DNA of 52,879 nt from JBGSUZ01 sp963677505 (GTDB taxonomy: Bacteria > Bacillota > Clostridia > Peptostreptococcales > Acidaminobacteraceae). The position numbers and the translations under genes are program-made. Shown here piece by piece: positions 8,779 to 18,504 of the stretch. The stretch spans positions 1 through 52,879 of the forward strand of contig CAXXWB010000052.1 in the NCBI GenBank assembly GCA_963677505.2. Direction: 5' to 3'. The notes under the pieces are model-generated. The model saw only the letters and a program-made list of their open reading frames with translations, was not told the DNA's origin and ran no database searches. How positions within the stretch are numbered: the first letter of the stretch is position 1; each line of letters begins with the position of its first letter.

Positions 8779-9633
8779 ATGAGATTATATATATTAGATG
8801 ATGATATTTCAGTTGTTAAAATCATAGAAAATTTAATTGAAGAATACAACCTTGGAGATGTGATTGGCACATCTACATGCAGCGATCACGCCATAGAAGA
8901 TATTTTGCATAAAGGACCTGACATTGTTATTGTGGATTTGCTCATGCCTAATATCGATGGCAATCATTTGGTTAAAACTATTAAGGAGACTCAACCAGGA
9001 ATTCACTTTATCATGATTTCTCAAGTTTCCAACAAGGCAATGGTATCTAAAGCTTATCAGTCAGGGGTTTCCTTCTATATACATAAACCTCTCAACCGCA
9101 TAGAAATTAAAATGGTCCTTGAGAATCTCATTAAGCAGATAGAACTAGAAAACAACTTTAAAATTATAGAAAAAATGTTCCACGGTATCAGCCATAAAGA
9201 GCAAAAAGGGTCTGGAAAAGTGGACCAAACCAAGCGTATTAAAAGTGTATTCAGCCGTTTAGGTATTATGGGAGAAAAGGGTGGGGAGGATATTGTCGTC
9301 ATTTGTGATTATATGATAGACCATGAAATATGCTCTTTTGATTTTAAGGTGAGAGATATTTGCGAACTTCTCAGCGATAACCCAAAGGCCATGGAACAAA
9401 GACTTCGTCGTGCCATTAATAGAGGATTGATTAATCTTGCCAATGTTGGCATAGAAGATTATATGAATGAGAACTTTATGAGATATTCAAATTCTCTTTA
9501 CGATTTTGAGAATATAAAGGCAGAAATGGATTTCATTCGAGGGAAACGTGCAAATGGCGGTAAAATATCAGTTAAAAAGTTCATAGATAATATCCTCCTT
9601 ATGACCAATGAATCAGCACATTTAGAACGATAA
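8779..9633 (+). CDS. Response regulator with YcbB-type DNA-binding domain (GlnL-like)
   Basis: A 284-residue response regulator. The receiver domain (1-120) has the acidic pair in LDDD, the phospho-acceptor Asp53 in IVDLLMP, the conserved Ser/Thr region MISQVS and Lys in HKPLN. The C-terminal 150 residues match the YcbB domain, with a helix-turn-helix-like part around VRDICELLSDNPKAMEQRLRRAINRG. It is paired with the upstream kinase by a two-base gap. Known relatives activate transporter genes beside them. Here the next gene is an NhaC antiporter preceded by an inverted repeat (9729-9750), so local regulation is a reasonable inference. Confidence 0.85.
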   Translation: MRLYILDDDISVVKIIENLIEEYNLGDVIGTSTCSDHAIEDILHKGPDIVIVDLLMPNIDGNHLVKTIKETQPGIHFIMISQVSNKAMVSKAYQSGVSFYIHKPLNRIEIKMVLENLIKQIELENNFKIIEKMFHGISHKEQKGSGKVDQTKRIKSVFSRLGIMGEKGGEDIVVICDYMIDHEICSFDFKVRDICELLSDNPKAMEQRLRRAINRGLINLANVGIEDYMNENFMRYSNSLYDFENIKAEMDFIRGKRANGGKISVKKFIDNILLMTNESAHLER

Positions 9634-9728
9634 TCCATAATAATTTTTATTTTCAGAAAATTGGACCAACTGAAGAAAATTTTTTCGTATTTTTCTGTAT
9701 TTTTTTGAAACCGTACATTAAAATTAAA

Positions 9729-9750
9729 TTGAGAATTGCGTGGTTCTCAA
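9729..9750. promoter_or_regulatory. Inverted repeat upstream of nhaC, possible operator
   Basis: TTGAGAA at 9729-9735 and TTCTCAA at 9744-9750 form a 7-bp inverted repeat with an 8-base spacer, 26 bases before the nhaC start codon. It could be a binding site for the adjacent response regulator or a leader hairpin. The sequence does not settle which. Confidence 0.4.
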
Positions 9751-9775
9751 AAAACGATATTCTAGGGGGAATACG

Positions 9776-11177
9776 ATGGAAACGAAAATGAAAAAACAAG
9801 CAACTTTATTGCATGCACTAATTCCTATTGTTTTTTTAATTGGCTCCTTGATGTACACAATCTTCAAACTTGGCGGTTCACCGCATATTCCACTCGTTAT
9901 GAGTGCATGTGTTGCTTCTGCAGTGGCAATGTTAGGCCTCGGTTTTACTTGGGCTGAACTTGAAGAAGGTATTGTAGAAACCATCAAAATGTCAATGGGC
10001 GCTATTATCATCTTAATGATTATCGGTATGATTATTGGTACTTGGATCATTGGTGGCGTCGTACCTGCTATGATTTATTATGGTCTTCAAATTCTTTCAC
10101 CAGGTGTTTTCTTAGTAACCGCATGTTTACTTTGCTGTATCGTTTCATTAGCTACTGGTAGCTCATGGACAACAGCAGGTACTGTTGGTATCGCACTTAT
10201 CGGTATTGGTACAAGCTTACAAATTCCTATGGAAGTTACTGCAGGTGCAATCATTTCTGGTGCATACTTCGGTGATAAAATGTCTCCTCTTTCTGATACA
10301 ACAAACTTAGCACCTGCAATGGCAGGTTCAACTTTGTTTGATCATATCAGACACATGGTATTTACAACAGGTCCTTCACTTTTGATTGCCCTTGTAATTT
10401 ATGGTGTCATGGGTATGGGCTATGCAGGCAATGAGTTAGATACTACAGCAATTAACCAAGTCTTAGTAGGCCTTAAAGGTCAGTTTAATATTAATCTATT
10501 CTTGTTAATTGCACCAGTACTGGTTATCTTAATGGTTGTCTTTAGAGTTCCTGCTATTCCTGGTCTTATTGGCGGAACACTCCTTGGTGGTATTTTAGCC
10601 ATGTTGATGCAAGGTGCTGACCTAGGTAGTGTAATCAGTGCTATGAAATCAGGTTATGTTTCAGAATCTGGTATCGATGTAATTGATGCGTTATTATCCC
10701 GTGGTGGATTAGATTCTATGATGGGAACTGTTTCACTTATTCTTTGCGCAATGTGCTTCGGTGGTGTTATGGAGAAAGCTGGTTTCTTAGAAGCTTTGGC
10801 TAGATTCTTCATGAAATTCGCTAAAAACACAGGTTCACTTGTTCTTGTTACAATCTTGACAGTTATTTCTATCAATATCGTAGCAGGTGGACCAATACTT
10901 ATCAATCGTTATCCCAGGCCGAATGTACAAAGGGATCTTCGAAGAAAGAGGTCTTGCACCTAAGAACCTTTCTCGTGTACTTGAAGACTCAGGTACATTA
11001 ACATCGCCACTTGTTCCTTGGAACACATGTGGTACATTCATGTCAGGTACCTTAGGCGTTGCAACATTTGCATACGCGCCATATTGTTTCCTCAACTTAA
11101 TCAACCCACTTGTGTCGATATTCTACGGCTTTACAGGCATCACCATGGAAAAAATCGACCAATCAAAAGCGGCTTAA
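9776..11177 (+). CDS. nhaC: NhaC-family Na+/H+ antiporter (one frameshift)
   Basis: A polytopic membrane protein of the NhaC family, which exchanges cytoplasmic sodium, or in relatives an organic substrate, for protons. The first frame gives about 370 residues with family motifs such as ATGSSWTTAGTVGIALIG and GAYFGDKMSPLSDTTNLA. At about 10889 the homology shifts to the next frame and continues as DQYLSIVIPGRMYKGIFEERGL to the stop at 11177. Removing one G from GGTGGACC restores a protein of about 466 residues, the normal length. The start is ATG 9776 behind AGGGGG; an upstream in-frame GTG at 9740 has no such site. The break is probably a sequencing error. A terminator follows. Confidence 0.82.
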
Positions 11178-11212
11178 ATTATTGTTGTGAGCAAATAAAA
11201 CACGCATTTAAG

Positions 11213-11256
11213 GGAGTTGTTGCGAATCTAAATAGATTTGTAGCAGCTCCTTTTTT
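11213..11256 (+). terminator. Rho-independent terminator after nhaC
   Basis: A long stem (GGAGTTGTTGCGAATCT against AGATTTGTAGCAGCTCC, with G-U pairs) ends in TTTTTT. Confidence 0.85.
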
Positions 11257-11315
11257 CTGCATCCATGCCTATAAAGTCGGTCAGACCGCAATTGACATAG
11301 TAAATGTTAATGAAC

Positions 11316-11329
11316 CAAACGTTTGTTTG
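11316..11329. promoter_or_regulatory. LexA-like SOS box upstream of ruvA
   Basis: CAAAC-GTTT-GTTTG is a symmetric 14-mer that fits the Gram-positive LexA pattern CGAAC-N4-GTTCG with matching changes in both arms. It lies just upstream of a -10-like TATGAT at 11333-11338 and 27 bases before the ruvA start. RuvAB are SOS genes in many bacteria. Binding is inferred. Confidence 0.5.
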
Positions 11330-11355
11330 TGTTATGATATTATAGGGTGATGAAG

Positions 11356-11967
11356 ATGTACGAATATATTAAAGGTAAAATGGCCTATAGAGGCTTAGAA
11401 TATGTAGTAGTAGAAAATAATGGTATCGGTTATAAAATTATGACTTCGGAACTTACAGCAAGCCAACTTCAACCAGGTGAAGAAGTAATGCTCTTTACAG
11501 AGCTGATTGTTCGAGAGGATTATATGGGACTGTGTGGCTTTTCAACGAGAGAAGAGCTAAAAGTTTTTCAACTGTTAACCACTATTTCAGGCATTGGCAT
11601 GAAAGTAGCTTTGTCAGTTCTTTCTAAAATGGCCTATATGGACTTGACCAGATCTATTATGATGGGCGATGTAAAAGCCCTTCAAAAAGCACCTGGTATT
11701 GGAGCGAAAACCGCTCAACGTATTGTCCTTGAACTTAAAGATAAGTTGAGCAAGAGTCTGGAGAACATTCCACTGCCTTTAGAAATGGCAGCAGAAGAAG
11801 TTCGAATGATGGGACATGAACAAAATTTAAGAGATGCTATGGAGGCTATGATGCAACTTGGTTATAGACCTGCAGATGTTGAAAAAATCTTTGCAGCAAT
11901 GGGCAATGTTAACGGAACGGTTGAAGACCTTATCAGACAAGCTTTGTCCATGGTTTCAATTTCCTAA
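11356..11967 (+). CDS. ruvA: Holliday junction branch migration protein RuvA
   Basis: The 203-residue protein is RuvA, which binds four-way junctions and loads the RuvB motor during recombinational repair. The N-terminal OB-fold starts MYEYIKGKM. Two helix-hairpin-helix motifs are seen in LLTTISGIGMKVALSVLS and LQKAPGIGAKTAQRIVLELKDKL. The C-terminal domain that contacts RuvB includes LRDAMEAMMQLGY. I chose ATG 11356 because other RuvA proteins begin at MYxYIKG; ATG 11350 and GTG 11347 are in frame upstream. It is followed by ruvB 15 bases on, and a LexA-like box lies upstream. Confidence 0.92.
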   Translation: MYEYIKGKMAYRGLEYVVVENNGIGYKIMTSELTASQLQPGEEVMLFTELIVREDYMGLCGFSTREELKVFQLLTTISGIGMKVALSVLSKMAYMDLTRSIMMGDVKALQKAPGIGAKTAQRIVLELKDKLSKSLENIPLPLEMAAEEVRMMGHEQNLRDAMEAMMQLGYRPADVEKIFAAMGNVNGTVEDLIRQALSMVSIS

Positions 11968-11982
11968 GAGAGGTGATCCAGT

Positions 11983-12988
11983 TTGCAGTTTATTACAGAT
12001 CGATTTTTAACACCGGATTTCTCCTCTGACGATAGAGAAATTGAAGGATCATTACGGCCAAAATGGCTTAATGAATATATTGGACAAACTAAGAATAAAG
12101 AAAAACTAGAAATTTTTATGTCTGCCGCAAAAATGAGACAAGAACCATTGGATCACGTGCTGTTATATGGACCTCCAGGTCTTGGAAAAACAACACTTTC
12201 TAATATTATTGCCAATGAAATGGGCGTTAATATCAAAGTGACTTCAGGTCCTGCCATTGAACGCCCTGGAGACTTAGCGGCAGTGCTTAACAGTTTAAAA
12301 GAAAATGATGTTTTGTTTATAGATGAGATTCATCGATTAAACCGCACTGTAGAAGAAGTCCTTTATCCTGCAATGGAAGATTATGCTCTAGATATTATCA
12401 TTGGAAAAGGACCATCGGCCAGATCTATAAGGATTGATTTGCCAAAATTTACTTTGGTGGGCGCAACTACGAGGATAGGTCTTTTAACCTCTCCACTAAG
12501 GGATCGATTCGGAGTCATGTGCAATTTGGAATTATACTGCATGGAAGACTTGGTAAAAATAGTAAAGCGTTCTGCTCAAATTCTTGAAATAGAAATAGAC
12601 TCACAGGCAGCCACTGGAAGTGGCTAAACGCAGTAGGGGTACACCACGTATTGTCAATCGCTTATTAAAACGTGTCAGAGATGTGGCACAGGTCAGAGGT
12701 AAAGACGGTGTAGATTTGGCTGTGGCTATGGAAACATTGGACATGTTAGAAATTGACCCACTAGGTTTAGACGCAGCAGACAAAAAAATACTCAAAGCTA
12801 TTATTTATAAATTCAACGGGGGACCAGTGGGTTTAGATACATTGGCTGCCTCCACGGGAGAAGAACGCAATACCTTAGAGGATGTTATAGAGCCGTTCTT
12901 ACTACAACTGGGCTTTATCAACCGAACGCCAAGAGGTAGAATGGCCACAAAACTGGCTTATGAGCATTTTGGACTTGACTGGGAATAA
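11983..12988 (+). CDS. ruvB: Holliday junction helicase RuvB (one frameshift)
   Basis: RuvB is the hexameric AAA+ motor of branch migration. Frame one carries the N-terminal DREIEGSLRPKWLNEYIGQ, Walker A YGPPGLGKTT, Walker B FIDEIHRLN, sensor 1 VGATTRIG and the arginine finger region LRDRFG. At about 12611 homology moves to another frame and continues AKRSRGTPRIVNRLLKRVRD, with the winged-helix end GFINRTPRGRMATKLAYEHF. Dropping one base from GCCACTGG gives a continuous protein of about 334 residues, the usual size. It uses a TTG start at 11983 behind AGAGGTGAT. The interruption of an essential repair gene argues for a sequence error. Confidence 0.88.
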
Positions 12989-13008
12989 CGCATACATGAG
13001 GTGAAAAA

Positions 13009-14639
13009 ATGATCAGAAATTATAAGAAAATTGCCATAGCACTTACCATTGGAATGTTTTGTGCCTTTGTTCAGTCCTCTGCTTTTGCAGAAGAAGAGAC
13101 ACAGCTAAAAGTTGGACTTCAATACGGAAAGGTTTCAGAGGGAGGCAGTACCCTTTATTCAGATTCAGGGTTTCAATTTGGCGTTTTATCTGAAACCGTG
13201 TTCACGAAGATGATAGATTTTTCTGGGAGCCAAACCCTAGTTCTAATGAAAAATGGGGTCTTCAACTAATGAAACGGCAATAACGTCTGCAGGTACTAAT
13301 GAAACGTCGCAGCTGAAAGGCAAATACCATATTCAAATTGGCAGTGTTATGCCGACATATGAAGCGGTACTGCCCGTCCTTGAAAGAGTTAAGGCTACGG
13401 TTCCAGATGCTTATTTAGCTTATGATGATGGTTGGAGAGTATATAAAGGCGCTTATTTTACAGAAGGAGAGTTTCAGTCTAATTACAGTACAGCAATGTC
13501 ACAATTGGCACCCTATAATGTTGACAAAGCACCTTTTAACTATTTTGCATTTATGATAGTAGATGGAGGATCAGTGAAATTCCTTTACGATTCGTCTGAA
13601 ATGGACTTTGTATTTGCGCCAATAGCAGATATGGGGAAAATATCTTTTAATAAATATAAGTATCGAGGATATATTGGTTTGAAACGGTTTACAGCCAGTG
13701 ATCCGACAGTGATTAATTATATTAATATGGAGCAGTATCTTTACGGCGTTCTTCCATATGAAATATCACCCAAATGGCCTATAGAAGCTCAAAAAGCCCA
13801 AGCGGTAGCTGCGAGAAACTACGCTCTGACCAATAAAGACAAACATAAAAAATATGGATTCGACGTTTGCAACACCATAGACTGTCAAGTCTATGTAGGT
13901 TCAAATGTAGAAACCCCTTTATCTAATTCAGCGGTAGACTTGACGAAGGGAATCTATTTGAAATATAATGGTAAACTGGCGCAAACAGTATTCCATTCTA
14001 ATAGTGGAGGGTAGAACTGAAAATTCCGAGAATATTTGGACCACAGCCTTTCCATATTTGGTCGGTGTTGACGATCCCTATTCTATTGGTTCTCCAAACG
14101 ACGTATGGTCTGTAAGTTATACCCCAGAGCAAATTAGCGAAAAGTTAGTGGCCAAGGGTTATAACATTGGAAGCGTTACTAATATAGTGATGGAATCGGT
14201 TTCTGTCAATGGTAGATCTTTAAAAACAACCATTTATGGCACCAATGGCAGTGCAAGTTTTGAAAAAGATAAAATTAGAGCTTTCTTTGGAGATTCCAAT
14301 TTTAAAACCAACTATTTCACAATACAAAGCCCTGGCGGTAGTGGTATTACAGCGTTAACAGGCAGTGGCACTGCTAAAATCAATTCATCAACGGCAAATT
14401 TACTTTCCTCTAGCGGCAGTAGCAATACTGTACTCAGTGGTTTGAAGGCTAGTGATGGGAGTACGGCTACTACTTTGCAAGTATCAAGTAGCACAGCCTA
14501 TACTTTTAACGGGAAAGGTTGGGGTCATGGTATTGGTATGAGTCAGTGGGGCGCTAAAACCATGGCAGACAAAGGCTTTACTTACGAGGAAATATTGAAA
14601 TATTATTATACGGGCACAGTGTTAGAGAATACGAAATAA
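13009..14639 (+). CDS. SpoIID/LytB-domain protein with signal peptide (two frameshifts)
   Basis: The product is an exported protein with a SpoIID/LytB domain, the family of sporulation peptidoglycan transglycosylases and amidase enhancers. It opens with a signal peptide that probably ends at AFA-EEE. A SPOR-like segment (KYHIQIGSVMPTYEAVLPVLERV) follows. The core has NMEQYLYGVLPYEISPKWPIEAQKAQAVAARNYAL, then VFHSNSGG-RTEN, and GKGWGHGIGMSQWGAKTMA at the end. The frame breaks in GGGG at 13255-13258 and GGG at 14009-14011; removing one G at each site yields one chain of about 540 residues. A Ser/Gly/Thr-rich linker of about 55 residues interrupts the domain before the GHGIGMSQ motif. The queA gene begins 12 bases later. 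Confidence 0.8.
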
Positions 14640-14651
14640 TGGAGCGTTACT

Positions 14652-15677
14652 ATGCAAACCAAAGATTTTAGTTTTGAACTTCCAGAAGAGCTGATTGCTC
14701 AAATTCCGATACAAGATCGGACAGCCTCCAGAATGATGGTCCTCAATAAATCTACCGGAGCGGTTGAACATAAAATTTTTAGAGACGTGGTTGATTATTT
14801 AAATCCTGGTGACTGTTTGGTGCTTAACAACACCAGAGTTATACCTGCACGTCTTTTTGGCGTTAGAGAAAGTGGTGCATTGGTTGAATTCCTTCTACTA
14901 AAACAGTTGGACCATCACACTTGGGAAAGTCTTGTTAAACCAGGAAAAAAGGCCCGCATCGGGGACAAGTTTACATTTGGGAATGATATTCTTCGCGCTG
15001 AGATTATAGATTATGCAGACGAAGGTGCAAGGGTCATACGATTTGAGTTTGAAGGTATTTTTGAGAATATATTAGACCAATTGGGAACAATGCCGCTACC
15101 GCCTTACATTCAAGCACAACTTGAAGACAAGGAACGTTATCAAACGGTATTTGCCAAGACACCGGGGTCGGCTGCAGCGCCTACAGCAGGACTTCATTTT
15201 ACTGAGGAACTGCTAAAAGAAATAGAAGACAAAGGTGTTTATGTTGCTTATATAACACTCCATGTAGGACTTGGTACGTTTAGACCTGTAAAAGTAGAAA
15301 ATGTATTAGAACACAAAATGCATGCGGAGTACTACGAGATTAGCGAAGAAACCGCAGGTATCATCAACCTTGCCAAAGGCAATGGTGGTAGAATTATAAC
15401 TGTAGGAACTACTTCTACAAGAACCCTAGAAGGTTCAACAGATTCTAGTGGGCACGTTGAAGCAGGTTGCGGTTGGACCGATATCTTTATCTATCCTGGA
15501 TATAAGTTTAAGGTGATAGATGGCATGATTACCAATTTTCATCTACCAGAGTCAACACTGATTATGTTAGTCAGTGCATTGGCAGGAAAAGAAAACGTTA
15601 TGAATGCATATCAGGTGGCAGTAAAGGAATCCTATAGATTCTTTAGCTTCGGCGACGCTATGCTGATTATTGAATAG
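14652..15677 (+). CDS. queA: S-adenosylmethionine:tRNA ribosyltransferase-isomerase
   Basis: The 341-residue QueA transfers the ribosyl part of SAM to preQ1 in tRNA to form epoxyqueuosine. Typical segments are FSFELPEELIAQIP at the N-terminus, LNNTRVIPARLFG near 58, PGSAAAPTAGLHFT near 173, HVGLGTFRPV near 204 and TNFHLPESTLIMLVSA near 296. Length matches the family. It sits nine bases before tgt, the enzyme acting just before it in the queuosine pathway, in the order common to Firmicutes. Confidence 0.95.
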   Translation: MQTKDFSFELPEELIAQIPIQDRTASRMMVLNKSTGAVEHKIFRDVVDYLNPGDCLVLNNTRVIPARLFGVRESGALVEFLLLKQLDHHTWESLVKPGKKARIGDKFTFGNDILRAEIIDYADEGARVIRFEFEGIFENILDQLGTMPLPPYIQAQLEDKERYQTVFAKTPGSAAAPTAGLHFTEELLKEIEDKGVYVAYITLHVGLGTFRPVKVENVLEHKMHAEYYEISEETAGIINLAKGNGGRIITVGTTSTRTLEGSTDSSGHVEAGCGWTDIFIYPGYKFKVIDGMITNFHLPESTLIMLVSALAGKENVMNAYQVAVKESYRFFSFGDAMLIIE

Positions 15678-15685
15678 GAGGCACT

Positions 15686-16828
15686 ATGGCAGTACGATTT
15701 GAATTAATCAAAGAATGTAAACAATCAGGCGCAAGACTTGGCAAGCTTTATACACCTCATGGCGTAATTGAAACACCTATTTTCATGCCTGTTGGGACTC
15801 AAGCCACGGTTAAGTCCATGACGCCAGAGGAACTTAAGGATATAGAGGCTCAAATTATTTTGTCTAATACCTACCATTTATATTTAAGACCTGGACACGA
15901 ACTGATTGAAAAAGCTGGTGGTCTTCATAAATTTATGAACTGGGATCGTCCAATACTTACTGATAGCGGTGGTTTCCAAGTCTTTAGCTTAGGTGATTTA
16001 AGAAAAATTACTGAAGAAGGCGTAGAGTTTAGATCTCATTTAGATGGTAGCAAACACTTTTTAAGTCCTGAGAAAGCCATCGAAATAGAAAATGCATTAG
16101 GGGCAGATATTATTATGGCCTTTGACGAATGTGCACCTTATCCTGCAGACCACAAGTACGTTAAAAACTCTCTTGAAAGAACGACGAGATGGGCAAAACG
16201 CTGTAAAGATGCTCATAAAAAACCAGAAACTCAAGCGCTTTTTGGTATCATTCAAGGCGGTATGTATAGAGATTTAAGAGAACAAAGCGCTGCTGAAATT
16301 ACAGCGCTTGATTTTCCAGGTTATGCGATTGGTGGGCTTTCTGTTGGAGAGCCAAAACCGCTCATGTATGAAGTGCTAGAATATACAACACCACTTTTGC
16401 CTAAAGACAAGGCAAGATATTTAATGGGTGTTGGCAGTCCTGACGATTTACTAGAGGGCGTACTCAGAGGGGTCGATATGTTTGACTGTGTTTTGCCAAC
16501 TCGAATTGCCAGAAATGGTACAGCGATGACTTCGGTAGGCAAAGTTGCCATTAAGAATGCAAAATACTTTGACGATTTTTCGCCATTAGATGAAAATTGT
16601 GACTGCTATACCTGTAAAAATTACACAAAAGCTTATTTGAGACATTTATATAAAGCTAATGAAATTCTCTCTGCAAGGCTGATGAGTTACCATAACCTAC
16701 ACTTCTTGTTGAATCTTATGAAAGAAGCCAGACAGGCCATTATGGATGATCGTTTCTTAGATTTTAAAAATGAAGTATTTCAAAAGTATGGTTATGTGCA
16801 AGCTGAAATTCAAGCGGAGCAGAAATAA
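15686..16828 (+). CDS. tgt: tRNA-guanine transglycosylase
   Basis: The 380-residue Tgt exchanges guanine-34 for preQ1 in tRNAs with GUN anticodons. The substrate-pocket sequence ILTDSGGFQVFSL holds the conserved active-site aspartate near residue 94. The nucleophile region is GVDMFDCVLPTRIARNG near 265. The zinc site has the CDCYTCKNY cysteines and the later His in SYHNLHFL. An AGGAGG site precedes the ATG. A short hairpin (AGAGCC/GGCTCT, 16836-16866) after the stop may end the ruvAB-queA-tgt unit, overlapping the scfA promoter. Confidence 0.95.
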   Translation: MAVRFELIKECKQSGARLGKLYTPHGVIETPIFMPVGTQATVKSMTPEELKDIEAQIILSNTYHLYLRPGHELIEKAGGLHKFMNWDRPILTDSGGFQVFSLGDLRKITEEGVEFRSHLDGSKHFLSPEKAIEIENALGADIIMAFDECAPYPADHKYVKNSLERTTRWAKRCKDAHKKPETQALFGIIQGGMYRDLREQSAAEITALDFPGYAIGGLSVGEPKPLMYEVLEYTTPLLPKDKARYLMGVGSPDDLLEGVLRGVDMFDCVLPTRIARNGTAMTSVGKVAIKNAKYFDDFSPLDENCDCYTCKNYTKAYLRHLYKANEILSARLMSYHNLHFLLNLMKEARQAIMDDRFLDFKNEVFQKYGYVQAEIQAEQK

Positions 16829-16848
16829 AGCTTAAAAGAGCCAAATGC

Positions 16849-16876
16849 TTTACAAAACGAGGCTCTGTGTTATAAT
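16849..16876 (+). promoter_or_regulatory. Sigma-A promoter for scfA
   Basis: TTTACA at 16849-16854 and a perfect TATAAT at 16871-16876 are 16 bases apart, 37 bases before the scfA start codon. Confidence 0.65.
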
Positions 16877-16912
16877 AAGATGTAAGTCTATAGCATGTGA
16901 GGAGGGTATGAG

Positions 16913-17053
16913 ATGAAACACATTAAGACATTAAACAGCGGTTCGCTTAAAGAAAGTGCTTCCCATGGCGGTTGTGGTGAATGCCAAACTTCTTGCCAAT
17001 CTGCTTGTAAAACTTCTTGCACAGTCGGCAATCAATCGTGCGAAAATAAATAG
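16913..17053 (+). CDS. scfA: SCIFF ribosomally made peptide precursor
   Basis: A 46-residue ORF with the SCIFF signature, six cysteines in about forty-five residues: Cys at 21, 24, 28, 32, 36 and 43 (GGCGECQTSC, then SACKTSCTV and a last Cys). The leader MKHIKTLNSGSLKESASHGG matches the family. SCIFF peptides occur almost universally in Clostridia and receive thioether cross-links from the radical SAM enzyme encoded next door; their function is unknown. The start is fixed by GGAGGG at 16901-16906; an ATG at 16908 is closed at once by TGA. A terminator between it and scfB should keep peptide levels above enzyme levels. Confidence 0.93.
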   Translation: MKHIKTLNSGSLKESASHGGCGECQTSCQSACKTSCTVGNQSCENK

Positions 17054-17065
17054 CACTGTGAGTTG

Positions 17066-17089
17066 AAGCAGCGTAAAAGCTGCTTTTTC
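17066..17089 (+). terminator. Attenuating terminator between scfA and scfB
   Basis: AAGCAGC and GCTGCTT form a 7-bp stem with a 6-base loop followed by T-rich sequence. Partial read-through would give abundant peptide message and less maturase message. Confidence 0.65.
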
Positions 17090-17145
17090 TTGTGTAAGGA
17101 AATAGTTGTTCCAGTTGGGACATTTTAATAGGTGTGGAGGGCATT

Positions 17146-18501
17146 ATGATTCATAAGTTTAAACAGGGAGATATTTCTATTGTCATGGATGTCAATGGAG
17201 GTGCAATTCACGTCGTTGACGATTTAATCTATGATGTTTTAGAAATATATCCTGATAAATCCCGTGAGACAGTCACGGAAATATTAAAAGATAAATATGA
17301 CCAAGTTGCACTACAGGAAGCAATTTCTGAAATTGATGAGTTATTGATGAAAGGTCAGTTGAACACTTCTGATCAATACATTGAAGATATTCATTTTGGC
17401 AACAAGACCCCGGTAATAAAGGCAATGTGCTTACACGTTGCTCACGACTGCAATATCAGATGTAAATACTGTTTTGCCTCTCAAGGAGATTTTAAAGGCG
17501 AGCGGAACTTAATGCCTTTGGAAATTGGTAAAAAGGCCTTTGACTTGTTAGTTAGCCATTCGGGCAACCGTAAAAATTTAGAAGTTGATTTCTTTGGTGG
17601 CGAGCCCCTAATGAACTGGGAAGTAGTCAAAGAATTGGTTGACTATGGTAGAAGTATTGAAAAGGATCATAACAAGAACTTCAGATATACCATAACCACC
17701 AACGGTGTACTTCTAGATGATGAAAAAATGGATTATATCAACGAGAATATGGACAATGTGGTCTTGAGTTTAGATGGCACTAAGGACACAAACGATCTCA
17801 TGCGTTATACAGTAAACGGTAATGGTACTTATGACATTATTGTACCAAAATTTCAGAAATTAGTTGAAAAACGTGGTTCTAAGTCCTATTATGTAAGAGG
17901 AACTTTTACACATTTCAATAAAGATTTTGCTAAAGACGTCATTCATATGGCAGATCTTGGTTTTAAGCTGACATCTGTGGAGCCTGTGGTTTCTGAACCT
18001 CATCACGATTACACTTTAAAAGAGAGCGATCTGGAAGTTATCTTCAACGAGTACGAAAGACTTGCTGAAGAAATGCTAAAGCGTGAAAAGACCGACAAAG
18101 CCTTTAAATTCTTCCACTTTATGGTGGATCTTTCCCAGGGACCTTGTGTTATTAAAAGGCTTTCAGGTTGTGGTGCAGGATCAGAGTACATTGCAGTAAC
18201 TCCAGAGGGAGATATCTATCCATGTCATCAATTCGTTGGCAATGACGACTTCAAAATGGGAAATGTCATGAATGGTACACTTGATACTTCTTTGTCGGCG
18301 TCCTTTAAAAATGCTCATGTTTACAACAAAACTAAGTGCAAGGAATGTTGGGCGAAGTTTTATTGCAGCGGCGGTTGTCATGCCAATGCATATAATTTCA
18401 ACCATGACATTAATATCCCTTACGATTTAGGTTGTGAAATGGAAAAGAAACGACTTGAGTGTGCTATTTATCTCAAAGCTAAAGAAATGTTGGAGGAATA
18501 A
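17146..18501 (+). CDS. scfB: SCIFF radical SAM maturase
   Basis: A 451-residue radical SAM/SPASM enzyme that installs thioether bonds in SCIFF. The N-terminal 90 residues form a peptide-recognition (RRE/PqqD-like) region. The radical SAM cluster motif is CNIRCKYC (CX3CX2C) near residue 103, with the SAM-binding FFGGEPL. The C-terminal SPASM region holds further cluster cysteines in SGCGAGSEYIAVTPEGDIYPCHQF, CKECWAKFYCSGGCHANA and a later Cys. The ATG at 17146 is preferred over the in-frame GTG at 17134 because TGGAGGG lies between them. It follows scfA directly, and the stop is four bases before the next gene. Confidence 0.93.
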   Translation: MIHKFKQGDISIVMDVNGGAIHVVDDLIYDVLEIYPDKSRETVTEILKDKYDQVALQEAISEIDELLMKGQLNTSDQYIEDIHFGNKTPVIKAMCLHVAHDCNIRCKYCFASQGDFKGERNLMPLEIGKKAFDLLVSHSGNRKNLEVDFFGGEPLMNWEVVKELVDYGRSIEKDHNKNFRYTITTNGVLLDDEKMDYINENMDNVVLSLDGTKDTNDLMRYTVNGNGTYDIIVPKFQKLVEKRGSKSYYVRGTFTHFNKDFAKDVIHMADLGFKLTSVEPVVSEPHHDYTLKESDLEVIFNEYERLAEEMLKREKTDKAFKFFHFMVDLSQGPCVIKRLSGCGAGSEYIAVTPEGDIYPCHQFVGNDDFKMGNVMNGTLDTSLSASFKNAHVYNKTKCKECWAKFYCSGGCHANAYNFNHDINIPYDLGCEMEKKRLECAIYLKAKEMLEE

Positions 18502-18504
18502 GCT

